DNA of 64,000 bases from Bacteroidales bacterium (GCA_017477425.1 JAFUVT010000007.1:1-64000); one strand, 5' to 3'; numbered from the stretch's first letter, positions 14,599-23,257 are shown. The notes: a model not told the origin generated them from the letters alone. Program-made: numbers and translations.

Positions 14599-15381
14599 TC
14601 ATTCATCAAACAGGGCCGCATCTTCGTCGATGTTGTACGACCTGAACTTCAATTTCTCTGGCTGCTCGATGTTGAGGAAGAGCGACTCCCATTGGCCCGA
14701 GCCCCAATTTCCGACCAAAGAGGCCTCGCGGGTCAAAACATTAAGCTCGTCGATGAACTCGCTGCGAGGGATGCTATAGGCTCCGAGACTCATTAGATGC
14801 TCAGTTTCTTGCTGACAATCAATGAGCTTGAAATTGTGTTGCAGTAAAAACTGATGCAGATGGTAGAAGGCCACCTTAGAGGCGTCGGTCACAGTGTGGA
14901 ACATCGACTCGCCGAAGAACACCTGACCGATGGAGACGCCATACAGCCCTCCAACGAGTTCGCCATCAAAATAGGTCTCGAAGGAATGGGCGAGGCCGAG
15001 TTCGTGAAGATGGGTGTAGGCCTCCACCATCTCGTCCTGGATCCAAGTGCCGTCTTGGTCTTTGCGAGGAGTGTCGGCACAAAGCAGCATCACTTTGCGA
15101 AAGTTGGTGTCGATTCTGACTTCAAATTTGCCCGATTTCACCGTTCTGCGCAGCGACTTGCTGACTTTCATTTCGCCTGGGCGGATGATGAGACGGGGGT
15201 CGAGCGACCACCAAAGTAGCGGCTCGTCCTCGTTATACCAAGGAAAGATGCCGTTGGCGTAGGCCACAATCAGGCGTTGAGGCGAGAGGTCGCCGCCAAA
15301 GGCCAAAAGTCCTTCTTTCGTGGCTCGGTCGGCAGGCGGGAAAAAACAGTCGTCGTCGTTCAGTTGATAAAGCAGTTGCAT
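14599..15381 (-). CDS. aat: Leucyl/phenylalanyl-tRNA-protein transferase
   Basis: This protein of about 260 residues transfers Leu or Phe from tRNA to proteins with an N-terminal Arg or Lys, feeding the N-end rule pathway. The sequences FPPADRATKEGLLAFGGDLSP, YANGIFPWYNEDEPLLWWS and VGGLYGVSIGQVFFGESMF are diagnostic of the family. The start MQLLYQLNDDD is chosen because the promoter box TACCTTTG lies at 15400-15407; the open frame continues upstream to 15402 without support. It is divergent from truA. Confidence 0.94.
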   Translation of the reverse strand: MQLLYQLNDDDCFFPPADRATKEGLLAFGGDLSPQRLIVAYANGIFPWYNEDEPLLWWSLDPRLIIRPGEMKVSKSLRRTVKSGKFEVRIDTNFRKVMLLCADTPRKDQDGTWIQDEMVEAYTHLHELGLAHSFETYFDGELVGGLYGVSIGQVFFGESMFHTVTDASKVAFYHLHQFLLQHNFKLIDCQQETEHLMSLGAYSIPRSEFIDELNVLTREASLVGNWGSGQWESLFLNIEQPEKLKFRSYNIDEDAALFDE

Positions 15382-15399
15382 TTCAAATAAAATGTGGCG

Positions 15400-15428
15400 C
15401 AAAGGTAAGACTATTTTCCCTATTTTTG
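15400..15428. promoter_or_regulatory. Divergent promoters of aat and truA
   Basis: TACCTTTG on the minus strand at 15400-15407 faces aat. TATTTTTG on the plus strand at 15421-15428 faces truA. Both fit the TAnnTTTG -7 consensus and give leaders of about 10-15 nt. Confidence 0.6.
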
Positions 15429-15445
15429 CATTTCCATTGAAAACA

Positions 15446-16216
15446 ATGCCGCGTTATTTCGTCCATATGGCCTATAACGGCAGTCGATACAACGGCTACC
15501 AGATTCAGCCTGATGCCCCAAGCGTGCAGGCGACAATCGAAAAATGTCTTAGCCTGAAACTAGGGCAAACGGTCTCTATTACGGGTTGTGGACGTACCGA
15601 CACCGGCGTCCATGCGCGAAACTATTACGCCCATTTCGATGTGGAGACAGTCATTCAAGACCCCGAAAAGCTGGTCCATCAGATGAATGCTTTCCTGCCC
15701 GAGGATATTGCGATATTTCGGATTTGGCAGGTCGCGCCTGAACTTCACGCCCGTTTCGATGCCGTTTCGCGCACCTATCATTATTACATCACACGGACGA
15801 AAAACCCGTTCCACACCACTGACGCTTACTTCCTTTACGGCGACTTGGACGTGGAGAAAATGCAGGAAGCCGCCAATCTCCTCTTTGAATATGAGGACTT
15901 TACGAGCTTCTCAAAAGTCCACACCCAAGTGAAGACCAATAACTGTAAAATCATGGAGGCGCGTTGGTTTGAGCAAGATGGCCTGCTGGTGTTTCGCATC
16001 AAGGCCGACCGTTTCTTGCGCAATATGGTGCGGGCCATCGTCGGCACATTGTTGGAAGTGGGGAAGGGGCGCATGAGCTTGGAGGACTTTCGTGCCGTCA
16101 TCGAGCGGAAAGACCGTTGTGAGGCTGGGACGTCGGTGCCTGCCCACGCGTTGTTTCTAGAAGAAGTGGAGTATGGTAGGGACGCAATGCTTGCGTCCGA
16201 GAAATCATTGAAATAA
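15446..16216 (+). CDS. truA: tRNA pseudouridine(38-40) synthase
   Basis: This 256-residue enzyme forms pseudouridine in the tRNA anticodon stem-loop. GCGRTDTGVHARNY contains the catalytic Asp, and YHYYITRTKNPF, FRIKADRFLRNMVRAIVGTL and CEAGTSVPAHALFL are typical. The start MPRYFVHMAYNG follows the promoter box at 15421-15428. Its last codons (YGRDAMLASEKSLK) are encoded by a dispersed palindrome at 16180-16198. The fatty acid transporter gene follows 11 bp later, so the two may be co-transcribed. Confidence 0.95.
   Translation: MPRYFVHMAYNGSRYNGYQIQPDAPSVQATIEKCLSLKLGQTVSITGCGRTDTGVHARNYYAHFDVETVIQDPEKLVHQMNAFLPEDIAIFRIWQVAPELHARFDAVSRTYHYYITRTKNPFHTTDAYFLYGDLDVEKMQEAANLLFEYEDFTSFSKVHTQVKTNNCKIMEARWFEQDGLLVFRIKADRFLRNMVRAIVGTLLEVGKGRMSLEDFRAVIERKDRCEAGTSVPAHALFLEEVEYGRDAMLASEKSLK
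16180..16198. repeat. Palindromic repeat at the 3' end of truA
   Basis: GGACGCAATGCTTGCGTCC is a perfect 8-bp stem around TGC, translated in the truA C terminus. Confidence 0.65.
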
Positions 16217-16227
16217 AAATATCTAGT

Positions 16228-17577
16228 ATGTTCCAGAAAATCATCCGTTTTTGCGTCAAGCTCGTTCAGAAATACTTGCCTGAACCTTTCATTTTCGCCG
16301 TTATCCTTACATTGTTGGCTTTCGTCATCGCCATGCCCGTGTGCAAACAATCGCCTATCGAGGTGGTTGAGCATTGGGGCAACGGCGTGTGGTCGCTGCT
16401 AGCGTTTGCCATGCAGATGGCCTTGGTGCTGGTGAGCGGTTCGGCTCTGGCCGCAGCGCCATCTATCAAAAAAGGCATCAGTGCCTTGGCGGCCAAGCCC
16501 AAAACACCTGCCGGTGCCATCGCCTTGGTGACGGGCATTTCGGCGTTGGCTTGTTGGCTCAACTGGGGCTTTGGCCTCATTGTGGGCGTCATCTTCGCCA
16601 AGGAAATCGCGAAGAAGCTGAAAGGCGTTGACTATCGTTTGCTCATCGCCTCCGCCTATAGCGGCTTCGTGGTGTGGCACGCAGGCCTCTCGGGCTCCAT
16701 CCCGCTGACGATGGCCACGCCTGGAAGCAATCTCGAAACCGTGACGCAAGGGGCACTGACGCAGCCAATTCCCATCAGTCAGACGATTTTGGCTCCCCAA
16801 AACCTCATCATGGTGGCGGTGGTTATCGTGGCTATCGTGGTGGTCAATGCGTTGATGCATCCAAAAGGAAATCAAGTGGTTACGATTGAGCCCTCGCTGT
16901 TGTTTGAAGAGGAACCTACGCCGCTTCCGAAGGCTACCACGCCTGCCGAGAAGTTGGAAAACAGCCGTGTCCTTTCGTGGGTTATTGCCTTGTTGGGACT
17001 TTCCTATCTGGTCATCAAGTTGTTCTTCAAGGGTGGCACATTCGATTTGGGCTCGGTCATTATGTTGTTCCTGTTCTTGGGTATCATTTTGCACGGCACG
17101 CCCTTGGCTTATGTCAAGGCCTTTGGCAAGTCGGTGGGCGGTGCAGCTGGCATCTTGCTGCAATTTCCGTTCTATGCGGGCATTATGGGCATCATTACGG
17201 GCGTAGGAGAATCGGGCATTTGTTTGGGCGAAGTGGTGAGTAATGCTTGCGTAGCCATCTCAACGCCAAAGACTTATCCTTTGTTTACTTTCTTTTGTGC
17301 CGCCATTCTCAACATGTTCGTGCCTTCGGGTGGCGGTCACTGGGCCATCCAGGCCCCGATTATGTTCACGGCGGGTGCGGCTTTGGGCGTGGCTCCAGGC
17401 TTGACGGGTATGGCCATCTCTTGGGGTGATGCTTGGACCAACCTGATTCAGCCTTTCTGGGCGTTGCCGGCGTTGGCCATAGCCAAACTGAATGCAAAAG
17501 ACATTATGGGCTTCTGCATTATCGACTTGTTTGTCACGGGATTGATTATTTGCGGTGGTTTGCTGCTTTGGGCTTAG
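16228..17577 (+). CDS. Short-chain fatty acid transporter (AtoE family)
   Basis: This 449-residue inner membrane protein has about 12 hydrophobic segments. The N terminus MFQKIIRFCVKLVQKYLPEPFIFAVILTLL and the segments GISALACWLNWGFGLIVG, WHAGLSGSIPL and FVPSGGGHWAIQ are characteristic of the short-chain fatty acid permease family related to AtoE. It probably moves acetate, butyrate or similar acids across the inner membrane, a fitting job for a fermentative gut bacterium. Its stop codon overlaps the stop of the convergent lipoprotein gene by 3 bases. Confidence 0.9.
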   Translation: MFQKIIRFCVKLVQKYLPEPFIFAVILTLLAFVIAMPVCKQSPIEVVEHWGNGVWSLLAFAMQMALVLVSGSALAAAPSIKKGISALAAKPKTPAGAIALVTGISALACWLNWGFGLIVGVIFAKEIAKKLKGVDYRLLIASAYSGFVVWHAGLSGSIPLTMATPGSNLETVTQGALTQPIPISQTILAPQNLIMVAVVIVAIVVVNALMHPKGNQVVTIEPSLLFEEEPTPLPKATTPAEKLENSRVLSWVIALLGLSYLVIKLFFKGGTFDLGSVIMLFLFLGIILHGTPLAYVKAFGKSVGGAAGILLQFPFYAGIMGIITGVGESGICLGEVVSNACVAISTPKTYPLFTFFCAAILNMFVPSGGGHWAIQAPIMFTAGAALGVAPGLTGMAISWGDAWTNLIQPFWALPALAIAKLNAKDIMGFCIIDLFVTGLIICGGLLLWA

Positions 17578-18149
17578 AAGGTGTCCATGCCATCCCAAAT
17601 CACGAGGTCGTGGCGTACATAGCCCACAGCATTTTTCACTCTGATTTTGTACCAGCCTTTTGTCTTGCCCAAGCAGGGGTAGGTTTCGGGCATCTCGCCT
17701 TTCTCGGTGGAAATCTGCGTGATGACGATGGATTCCATGTCGGGTTCCTTCCTGACGTTGACGTGTGTCCTTTGGGTATAGACGATGCCTTGGCCGTTCT
17801 TTGCGCTGTAAGTCACGATTTTATGCCCGATTTTTGGAACTTCCATGTCGTCTTGAACCGCAACGGTGTAAGAGGTTTGGTTGGTGCGCACATAGCGTCC
17901 TTCCACATTTCCTCGGCTGTCGATGACCATCTTCATGTGGTCGACCGAAGCGGCTTTGATATTGGGGTCGCCGTCGTCATCATCATCGATGGTGTCGGTT
18001 TCCATGTCTTCAGGAAATGAGGCGAAATCGTCCGTTTGCTCGATGTCGGTCGATGTCGAAGAGGGTTTGTCAGCCCCTTTGCTGCCGCAGGAATAACCCA
18101 GGAAAAGCAGAGCTATTGAAAGTGTCGCTGCGTACCAAAATCTTTTCAT
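17574..18149 (-). CDS. Lipoprotein with SH3-like domain
   Basis: This 191-residue protein starts at MKRFWYAATLSIALLFLGYSC, a lipoprotein signal with lipobox GYSC. An acidic low-complexity stretch follows (DTIDDDDDGDPN). The C-terminal 65 residues (THVNVRKEPDMESIVITQI...GWYKIRVKNAVGYVRHDLV) are a bacterial SH3 domain, often cell-wall or surface binding. The promoter box TACATTTG lies at 18181-18188 on the minus strand, which excludes the longer upstream frame. The exact role is unknown. Confidence 0.88.
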   Translation of the reverse strand: MKRFWYAATLSIALLFLGYSCGSKGADKPSSTSTDIEQTDDFASFPEDMETDTIDDDDDGDPNIKAASVDHMKMVIDSRGNVEGRYVRTNQTSYTVAVQDDMEVPKIGHKIVTYSAKNGQGIVYTQRTHVNVRKEPDMESIVITQISTEKGEMPETYPCLGKTKGWYKIRVKNAVGYVRHDLVIWDGMDTF

Positions 18150-18180
18150 GACTCGTTGTTTTGAATGGCGTTTTACCCGA

Positions 18181-18188
18181 CAAATGTA
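18181..18188 (-). promoter_or_regulatory. Predicted promoter -7 box of the SH3 lipoprotein gene
   Basis: TACATTTG on the minus strand, about 32 nt before the chosen start codon. Confidence 0.5.
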
Positions 18189-18242
18189 CGAAGAAAAAAC
18201 AATCCGCAAGGAAAAATCTGGAAAATTTCCATAAAACAGAAA

Positions 18243-18264
18243 AAGCAAGGCTTTCACCTTGCTT
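18243..18264 (-). terminator. Terminator after tRNA-Met
   Basis: AAGCAAGG and CCTTGCTT form an 8-bp stem, followed on the minus strand by a T-rich tract. Confidence 0.8.
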
Positions 18265-18269
18265 CGAAG

Positions 18270-18343
18270 TAGCGGGAATGAGAATTGAACTCATGACCTC
18301 CGGGTTATGAATCCGACGCTCTAACCTGCTGAGCTATCCCGCC
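18270..18343 (-). tRNA. tRNA-Met (anticodon CAT)
   Basis: This 74-nt cloverleaf reads GGCGGGATAGCTCAGC at the 5' end, has loop TTCATAA (anticodon CAT), T-loop TTCAATT and acceptor partner TCCCGCT with discriminator A. CCA is not encoded. The first acceptor pair is G-T and the last anticodon-stem pair is mismatched. It resembles the elongator tRNA-Met of Bacteroidota; the tRNA-Ile type that also has a CAT anticodon cannot be fully excluded. Confidence 0.93.
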
Positions 18344-18356
18344 GTCTTTCGGGGTG

Positions 18357-18364
18357 CAAAAGTA
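18357..18364 (-). promoter_or_regulatory. Predicted promoter -7 box of the tRNA gene
   Basis: TACTTTTG on the minus strand, 13 nt before the mature tRNA 5' end. Confidence 0.55.
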
Positions 18365-18383
18365 GATAAAAATTTGATACGAG

Positions 18384-18424
18384 CGACAAAAAAGCGGAAA
18401 AATATTTTCTCCGCTTTTTTGTCG
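18384..18424. terminator. Terminator of the phosphohexomutase operon
   Basis: A perfect 15-bp stem carries A and T tracts on its flanks (GCGGA/TCCGC core), 12 bp after the mutase stop on the minus strand. Confidence 0.9.
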
Positions 18425-18436
18425 TTACGCTAAATG

Positions 18437-20158
18437 TCATTCAGTCAACTCTTTGGCCGCTATTTCAAGTTTCTCGTCGAGGACTTTCATGGCGGTTTCG
18501 ATGCCGTTGGTCGTGTCGCCCTTCATGCTGAAGTAGAACTTGATCTTCGGCTCGGTGCCCGAAGGACGCACCGTAATCTTCGATCCGCTTTCGGTGAAGA
18601 ATTGCAGTACATCGCTCTTGGGCAGGGTGATGGCTGTCGTCTTACCAGTCAGCAAGTCCTTGGCTTCCTGGAGTTTGTAGTCGCGGATTTCGACCACCTT
18701 CTCGCCAGCGATGACGGTAGGCGGGGTGTTGCGGAACTTGGTCATCAAAGCCTTGATTTCCTCGGTGCCGCTGATGCCTTTCTTGGTCAGCGAGACGAGT
18801 TTTTCCTTGTAGAGGCCGAACTCCTTGTAGATATCCATGAGCAGTTGGTATAGCGTCTTGCCTTGCTCGGCGGCCCAGACTGCGGTTTCGGCAATCATGC
18901 TGGTGGCGATGACGGCGTCCTTGTCGCGGACGAAATCGCCGGCCAAGTAGCCGTAACTCTCCTCTCCGCCACCGATGAATTGTTTCTTGCCTTCGAGTTC
19001 GAGGATCTTGTCGGCGATGTACTTGAAGCCAGTCAGCACGTCGTAACGGTCCACATTGTATTTCTTGGCCATGTCGAACAGCAGCTCCGTGGTGACGATG
19101 GTCTTCACAATGTACTCGTTTCCAGTGAGTTTACCCAACTCCTTCCAGCGGGTCAGCAGGTAATAGACAAAGAGGCTGGCGGTCTGGTTGCCGTTGAGCA
19201 GGATGAACTCGCCCTTGTCGTCCTTCACAGCGATGCCCACGCGGTCGGCGTCGGGGTCGGTGGCCATAACGAGGTCGGCGTTCACCTCTTGGGCTTTCTT
19301 CACGGCCAAAGCCATGGCGGCGGGTTCCTCGGGATTGGGTGATTTCACGGTGGGGAAGTTGCCGTCGACAACCATTTGTTCCTCAACGCAATACACATTC
19401 TCAAAGCCCTTTCGCTTCAAGATTTCGGGCACCAAGCGGCGACCCGTGCCGTGAATGGGCGTGTAGACGATGCGCATGTCCTTGTGCTTCTTGATGAGGT
19501 CGAGGGAGAGCGACAAGCCGTACACCTTATTTAAATAGATGTTGTCAAACTTCTCGTCCAAAACGGTGACGAGGTCGGGGTTGCGCTTGAAGTTGACCAT
19601 CGAAGGGTCGGTGATTTTCTCCACCTCGGCGATGACGTTCTTGTCGTGCGGGCTGACCAGTTGTCCGCCGTCGTTCCAATAGGCCTTGTAGCCGTTGTAT
19701 TCCTTCGGGTTGTGGGAGGCGGTGACCATCACGCCAGCGTCGCATTTCATCTCGCGCACGGCGAACGAAAGCTCGGGGGTGGGGCGGAGGCAGTCGAAAA
19801 TGTAGACCTTGATGCCGTTGGCCGACATCACATCGGCGGTGATGTTGGCGAAGGCGGGACTGTTGTTGCGACCGTCATACGAGATGGCGACGCTCAAGTC
19901 CTTCTTGTCGGGGTGCATCTTCTTGATGTAGTTGGCGAAGCCTTGGGTGGCCATGGCCACGGTGTAGATGTTCATGCGGTTGGTGCCGGCACCCATGATG
20001 CCGCGCAGACCGCCCGTGCCGAACTCGAGGTTGCGGTAGAAGCTCTCGGTGAGTTCGTTTGGGTCGTTGTCGAGCATGTTTTGCACGCTCTGGCGCGTTT
20101 CCGCGTCGTATTGGTCGGTGAGCCACGCTTTGGCTCTTTCGATGATTTTAGGATCCAT
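18437..20158 (-). CDS. Phosphoglucomutase/phosphomannomutase family protein
   Basis: This 573-residue enzyme of the alpha-D-phosphohexomutase family interconverts hexose 1- and 6-phosphates. FGTGGLRGIMGAGTNRMN is the sugar-binding start, VMVTASHNPKEYNGYKAYW contains the catalytic phosphoserine, ATDPDADRVGIAV binds metal, GGGEESYGYL recognises substrate and RPSGTEPKIKFYF is the phosphate loop. The length matches the long, PgcA-type subfamily. The start MDPKIIERAK is preferred over an upstream frame that runs into a dispersed repeat. It is last in the operon after rfbD. Confidence 0.94.
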   Translation of the reverse strand: MDPKIIERAKAWLTDQYDAETRQSVQNMLDNDPNELTESFYRNLEFGTGGLRGIMGAGTNRMNIYTVAMATQGFANYIKKMHPDKKDLSVAISYDGRNNSPAFANITADVMSANGIKVYIFDCLRPTPELSFAVREMKCDAGVMVTASHNPKEYNGYKAYWNDGGQLVSPHDKNVIAEVEKITDPSMVNFKRNPDLVTVLDEKFDNIYLNKVYGLSLSLDLIKKHKDMRIVYTPIHGTGRRLVPEILKRKGFENVYCVEEQMVVDGNFPTVKSPNPEEPAAMALAVKKAQEVNADLVMATDPDADRVGIAVKDDKGEFILLNGNQTASLFVYYLLTRWKELGKLTGNEYIVKTIVTTELLFDMAKKYNVDRYDVLTGFKYIADKILELEGKKQFIGGGEESYGYLAGDFVRDKDAVIATSMIAETAVWAAEQGKTLYQLLMDIYKEFGLYKEKLVSLTKKGISGTEEIKALMTKFRNTPPTVIAGEKVVEIRDYKLQEAKDLLTGKTTAITLPKSDVLQFFTESGSKITVRPSGTEPKIKFYFSMKGDTTNGIETAMKVLDEKLEIAAKELTE

Positions 20159-20194
20159 ATTGATGATATTTTGTTGATTGTTTGTCTTGTTTGC

Positions 20195-20242
20195 GCAGGG
20201 ACTCACGTCGCCTGCTTAATGTCCTGTCGCCCCTACGGGGCT
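20195..20242 (-). repeat. Two-hairpin dispersed repeat, copy 4
   Basis: Minus-strand copy of the repeats at 7663, 12371 and 12442: AGCCCCGTAGGGGCGACA followed by GCAGG...CCTGC. The rfbD stop codon lies inside it, so the last residues of RfbD (SPVGATGH) are repeat-encoded. Confidence 0.8.
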
Positions 20243-21088
20243 CAATTGCTCAATACACTTCACTAAACTTTCCCGCCAATCTGGAATCTCAATGCCCGCA
20301 TACTCCTTTATCTTGCTTAAATCCAGCACGCTATAGGCGGGGCGTTTGGCCTTGGTAGGGTATTGGTCGGTCGTTATCGGGTTCACTTTGCAGTGTTTCC
20401 CGCCAATTTCTATGATGGCGAGGGTGAAGTCGTACCAAGTGATTTGCCCTTCGTTCGTGAAGTGGAAGACCTCTTGCACGGGCTGGTTGCCGTTTTGGTT
20501 GACCAAAGTCACCAAGGCGACAGCCAAGTCGTGCGCCCAAGTGGGGCAGCCTTTCTGGTCGGCCACCACGTTGATTTCGTCGCGGGTGTCGGCGAGGTTG
20601 AGCATCGTCTTCACGAAGTTCTTTCCCGTTGAGGAGTAGAGCCAAGCCGTGCGGACAATGAAGTAGTTGCAGCCGATCGTCATGATGCGTTTCTCGCCTT
20701 CGGCCTTGGTGCTGCCGTACACCGATTGCGGGTTGATGGGGTCGCTGACGCGATAGGGTGTTTGGGCATCGCCGCCAAAAACATAGTCGGTGGAGATGTG
20801 AACGAGCAAAGCATGATGCTTCAAGCAAGTCTCGGCCAGGATTTGCGGCGCGAAAACATTGATTTTCTCGGCCAGGTCGGGCTCATCCTCGGCCTTGTCG
20901 ACGGCGGTATAGGCCGCGCAGTTGATGCAAACCTCTATTTCATGGGCTTCGAAATAGGCTTCAACGGCGGTTTCGTCGCAGATGTCCAACGTGTCCACGT
21001 CAGTGAAGAACCAATGATGGCATGGGTCGGCGATTTTCTGTAGCTCAGTTCCCAGTTGGCCTTTGCAGCCTGTGACTAATATGTTCAT
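20216..21088 (-). CDS. rfbD: dTDP-4-dehydrorhamnose reductase
   Basis: This 290-residue NAD(P)H-dependent enzyme performs the last step of dTDP-L-rhamnose synthesis for surface polysaccharides. MNILVTGCKGQLGTEL is the Rossmann start, HISTDYVFGG contains the catalytic Thr/Tyr region, and SVYGSTKAEGEKRI carries the YxxxK pair. The start is ATG 21088; the upstream codon at 21094 is TTG. No other rhamnose genes are present, so this copy stands apart from a full rfb cluster. It lies 11 bp after the DUF3078 gene. Confidence 0.93.
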   Translation of the reverse strand: MNILVTGCKGQLGTELQKIADPCHHWFFTDVDTLDICDETAVEAYFEAHEIEVCINCAAYTAVDKAEDEPDLAEKINVFAPQILAETCLKHHALLVHISTDYVFGGDAQTPYRVSDPINPQSVYGSTKAEGEKRIMTIGCNYFIVRTAWLYSSTGKNFVKTMLNLADTRDEINVVADQKGCPTWAHDLAVALVTLVNQNGNQPVQEVFHFTNEGQITWYDFTLAIIEIGGKHCKVNPITTDQYPTKAKRPAYSVLDLSKIKEYAGIEIPDWRESLVKCIEQLSPVGATGH

Positions 21089-21099
21089 TTTCAATTGGT

Positions 21100-22332
21100 T
21101 TAAAAGTTGTGAACGAATGCGATGCCCAGCGATTCCTTGAATTGGAGCTTGGGTACATTGTCGACCACGGTTTCCACGCCTTCGATGGTCTCATAGACGG
21201 GGAAGGTGGTGTTGTGGTCATATTTCAGGTTGACAAACAGGATGGTTGTCAGGTGTTTGCTGATGATGAAATTCATGGTATTCTCCCAGTTGAAGTCGAG
21301 CCTCAACCGGTCGTCGTCACGGTGCTCTGTGTAGTTGTAGAAAGCGTTGAGCATGGTGATATAGGTGATGTTTTTCCCGATAGGCTGCTTGTAGTTGACG
21401 ATGGCGTTGACGCCGACCGCAGCGGCGATGTTTTCGCCTGGAATCCAAAGGCTATCTTGGTCGTAATGGCCTTTTACCACGCCGAAGCTACCCAAATCGG
21501 CCAGGTCTTGGTTCATCACGAAGGTGACTTTCCCTGCCAAGGGACTGAGGAAAATCTGAAACCTTTCGTCGCGAGTCTTGTAGGTGTAACCTGCTGAAAG
21601 TGTGAGATATGCTGGCGCGAAGAAAGTGGAAATCACGGTGGAGTCGTTGGGGTATTTGTAGCCGTTGGCGAATTGGGTGTTGAAAGTGGCGACCATCGAG
21701 ATGTTCCATTGTGTCTTGCTGTTGAGCAGTAGCGCATAGGTCAGGTCGATTTTGTCGTCTTGCTTCTCGATGCGTTTGTCGGCGAAGCGCGAGATGCCAA
21801 AAGCGAAGGCGCCGTTGAGCTTCTGTTCGAACGATTTGTTGCGGTAGATAAGCGAGAAGTTGGCGAAAGCCTTTCCCGTGGCGGAGTTTTCACCGCCAGC
21901 CGCCCAATTCGACAGAGCCAACTGGTTGATGTTCAATCCATAGCTGCCGTGAAACGACATTCTTTCATAAAGGATATCGATGATGTTTTCTTTGGGTCGC
22001 GGCCCGTTGGGGCGTTTGGGGATGAGCGAGTCGATGTGGCGGTTGATGGCGGCTAGTTCGGCGTTGACGGCTTGCTTCTCGAGGCGGGCATTGTCGAGAT
22101 GCCGGCTCAGGACTTCGATGGTGTTTTGGAGTTGTTCGGCATCGCGGTCGATTTCGTATTCTTGAAGGGTGAGCGACTGCTTGATACGGATATAGTCAAG
22201 GGTGTTTCGGCAGATGGAGTCGATTTCTGGCGTAAAATAAGGCTGTTGCGCTTGTCCCAACTTTGGGAAAGCGATAGCCGAGATTGTGATTGTCAACAAA
22301 ATAAGAATATGCAGCTTCAGTGGTAGTCTCAT
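21100..22332 (-). CDS. DUF3078 outer membrane protein
   Basis: This 410-residue protein has a signal peptide (PLKLHILILLTITISAIAFPKLGQA). A coiled-coil stretch at about 40-115 is followed by a beta-rich region beginning FHGSYGLNINQLALSNWAAGGENS, the hallmark of the DUF3078 family of Bacteroidota beta-barrels, ending in Phe as outer membrane barrels do. The function is not established. It is first in a probable operon with rfbD and the phosphohexomutase. The promoter box TATCTTTG lies at 22354-22361 on the minus strand. Confidence 0.88.
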   Translation of the reverse strand: MRLPLKLHILILLTITISAIAFPKLGQAQQPYFTPEIDSICRNTLDYIRIKQSLTLQEYEIDRDAEQLQNTIEVLSRHLDNARLEKQAVNAELAAINRHIDSLIPKRPNGPRPKENIIDILYERMSFHGSYGLNINQLALSNWAAGGENSATGKAFANFSLIYRNKSFEQKLNGAFAFGISRFADKRIEKQDDKIDLTYALLLNSKTQWNISMVATFNTQFANGYKYPNDSTVISTFFAPAYLTLSAGYTYKTRDERFQIFLSPLAGKVTFVMNQDLADLGSFGVVKGHYDQDSLWIPGENIAAAVGVNAIVNYKQPIGKNITYITMLNAFYNYTEHRDDDRLRLDFNWENTMNFIISKHLTTILFVNLKYDHNTTFPVYETIEGVETVVDNVPKLQFKESLGIAFVHNF

Positions 22333-22353
22333 TAGGGCTAAGGTTTTCAATCG

Positions 22354-22361
22354 CAAAGATA
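22354..22361 (-). promoter_or_regulatory. Predicted promoter -7 box of the DUF3078-rfbD-mutase operon
   Basis: TATCTTTG on the minus strand, about 22 nt upstream of the ATG at 22332. Confidence 0.6.
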
Positions 22362-22399
22362 GCGATTTTTCAAGTCTAACGAGACCAAGAGGCATTTTA

Positions 22400-23125
22400 T
22401 TACGCTTCGTCAAGCGGAATTTTGTGGTTGGTTTGGTAAAGATGCTTCTTCACGTTTTCGTATTGGTACGTGATCTTGGTCCAAATCTCCACCTTTTTCT
22501 TGATGCCGAGAATGCGCCGCTCGCTGATACGGAGGTCTTCGCCAAGGCTGTGGTAGATGCTGCCCGAGACGCCAATGTAGAACGGACGGGCGCATTCCCT
22601 GCTGATACGCATGGCTTTGTAGATGCACGAGCCAAACCATGTGAGGCTGTCGAGGCCATTGTCCGATTTGTTCTTGGTACCCATGATGTGGCCATGGTCG
22701 AGACCCATCGCAAACTCAATGCCTGGGATGATGGTGAATTGGTTTTTGTAGGTCTCGCTCAATGCTTGGACGATTCGCATGGAGGCTTCTACGGCTTGGG
22801 GAATGCTTTCCTCCTTGCCGGGAAAAACGATGAGGAAGGCGTTGGGCGCGAAACAGTTGACGAATGCACCTGAACGCGAGCTGATGGTGGTAAGCACCTC
22901 TTTGTACATGGTGTAGACTTGCGCGGCCTTCCTCCGGCCGTGCTCCTTGAGAAGGTAAGGCAGGTTCTTGATCTCGAAATAGATGATGGAGGCTTCCATG
23001 TAGACCCCTGTGGCGCCGTAATCGATATTCGACGCTTCGTTGATGTCTTTGGTATCTTTGTAGTCGAACTCAGCTTCCGAAAGTCGAGAGAGTTTGGTGC
23101 TCAGTTCTTGTTCCCATTCAGTCAT
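22400..23125 (-). CDS. Degenerate class III nucleotide cyclase-like protein
   Basis: This 241-residue protein resembles the class III adenylate/guanylate cyclase fold: IIYFEIKNLPYLLKEHG, then AFVNCFAPNAFLIVFPG, AVEASMRIVQAL, GIEFAMGLDHGHIMG and LTWFGSCIYKAMRISREC. The two metal-binding aspartates expected in the first two blocks are Glu and Asn, so cAMP synthesis is doubtful. It is more likely a binding domain. The start MTEWEQELST is chosen because the promoter box TATTTTTG (23153-23160, minus strand) lies downstream of the earlier ATG at 23164. Confidence 0.7.
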   Translation of the reverse strand: MTEWEQELSTKLSRLSEAEFDYKDTKDINEASNIDYGATGVYMEASIIYFEIKNLPYLLKEHGRRKAAQVYTMYKEVLTTISSRSGAFVNCFAPNAFLIVFPGKEESIPQAVEASMRIVQALSETYKNQFTIIPGIEFAMGLDHGHIMGTKNKSDNGLDSLTWFGSCIYKAMRISRECARPFYIGVSGSIYHSLGEDLRISERRILGIKKKVEIWTKITYQYENVKKHLYQTNHKIPLDEA

Positions 23126-23152
23126 AGGATTGTGGCTTTTAAAAATTTTGGC

Positions 23153-23160
23153 AAAAATAC
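23153..23160 (-). promoter_or_regulatory. Predicted promoter -7 box of the cyclase-like gene
   Basis: TATTTTTG on the minus strand; it decides between two possible start codons. Confidence 0.55.
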
Positions 23161-23211
23161 TCATTCGAAAAATAAAAAGAAAGAAAAACGTTGAAAAAAT
23201 GATAATAAAAA

Positions 23212-23241
23212 AGAACAGCACCTTGGCTGTGGTGCTGTTCT
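23212..23241 (-). terminator. Terminator of yebC
   Basis: AGAACAGCACC and GGTGCTGTTCT form an 11-bp stem, followed by a T run on the minus strand. Confidence 0.88.
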
Positions 23242-23257
23242 GATACGTGTAGTGGAA

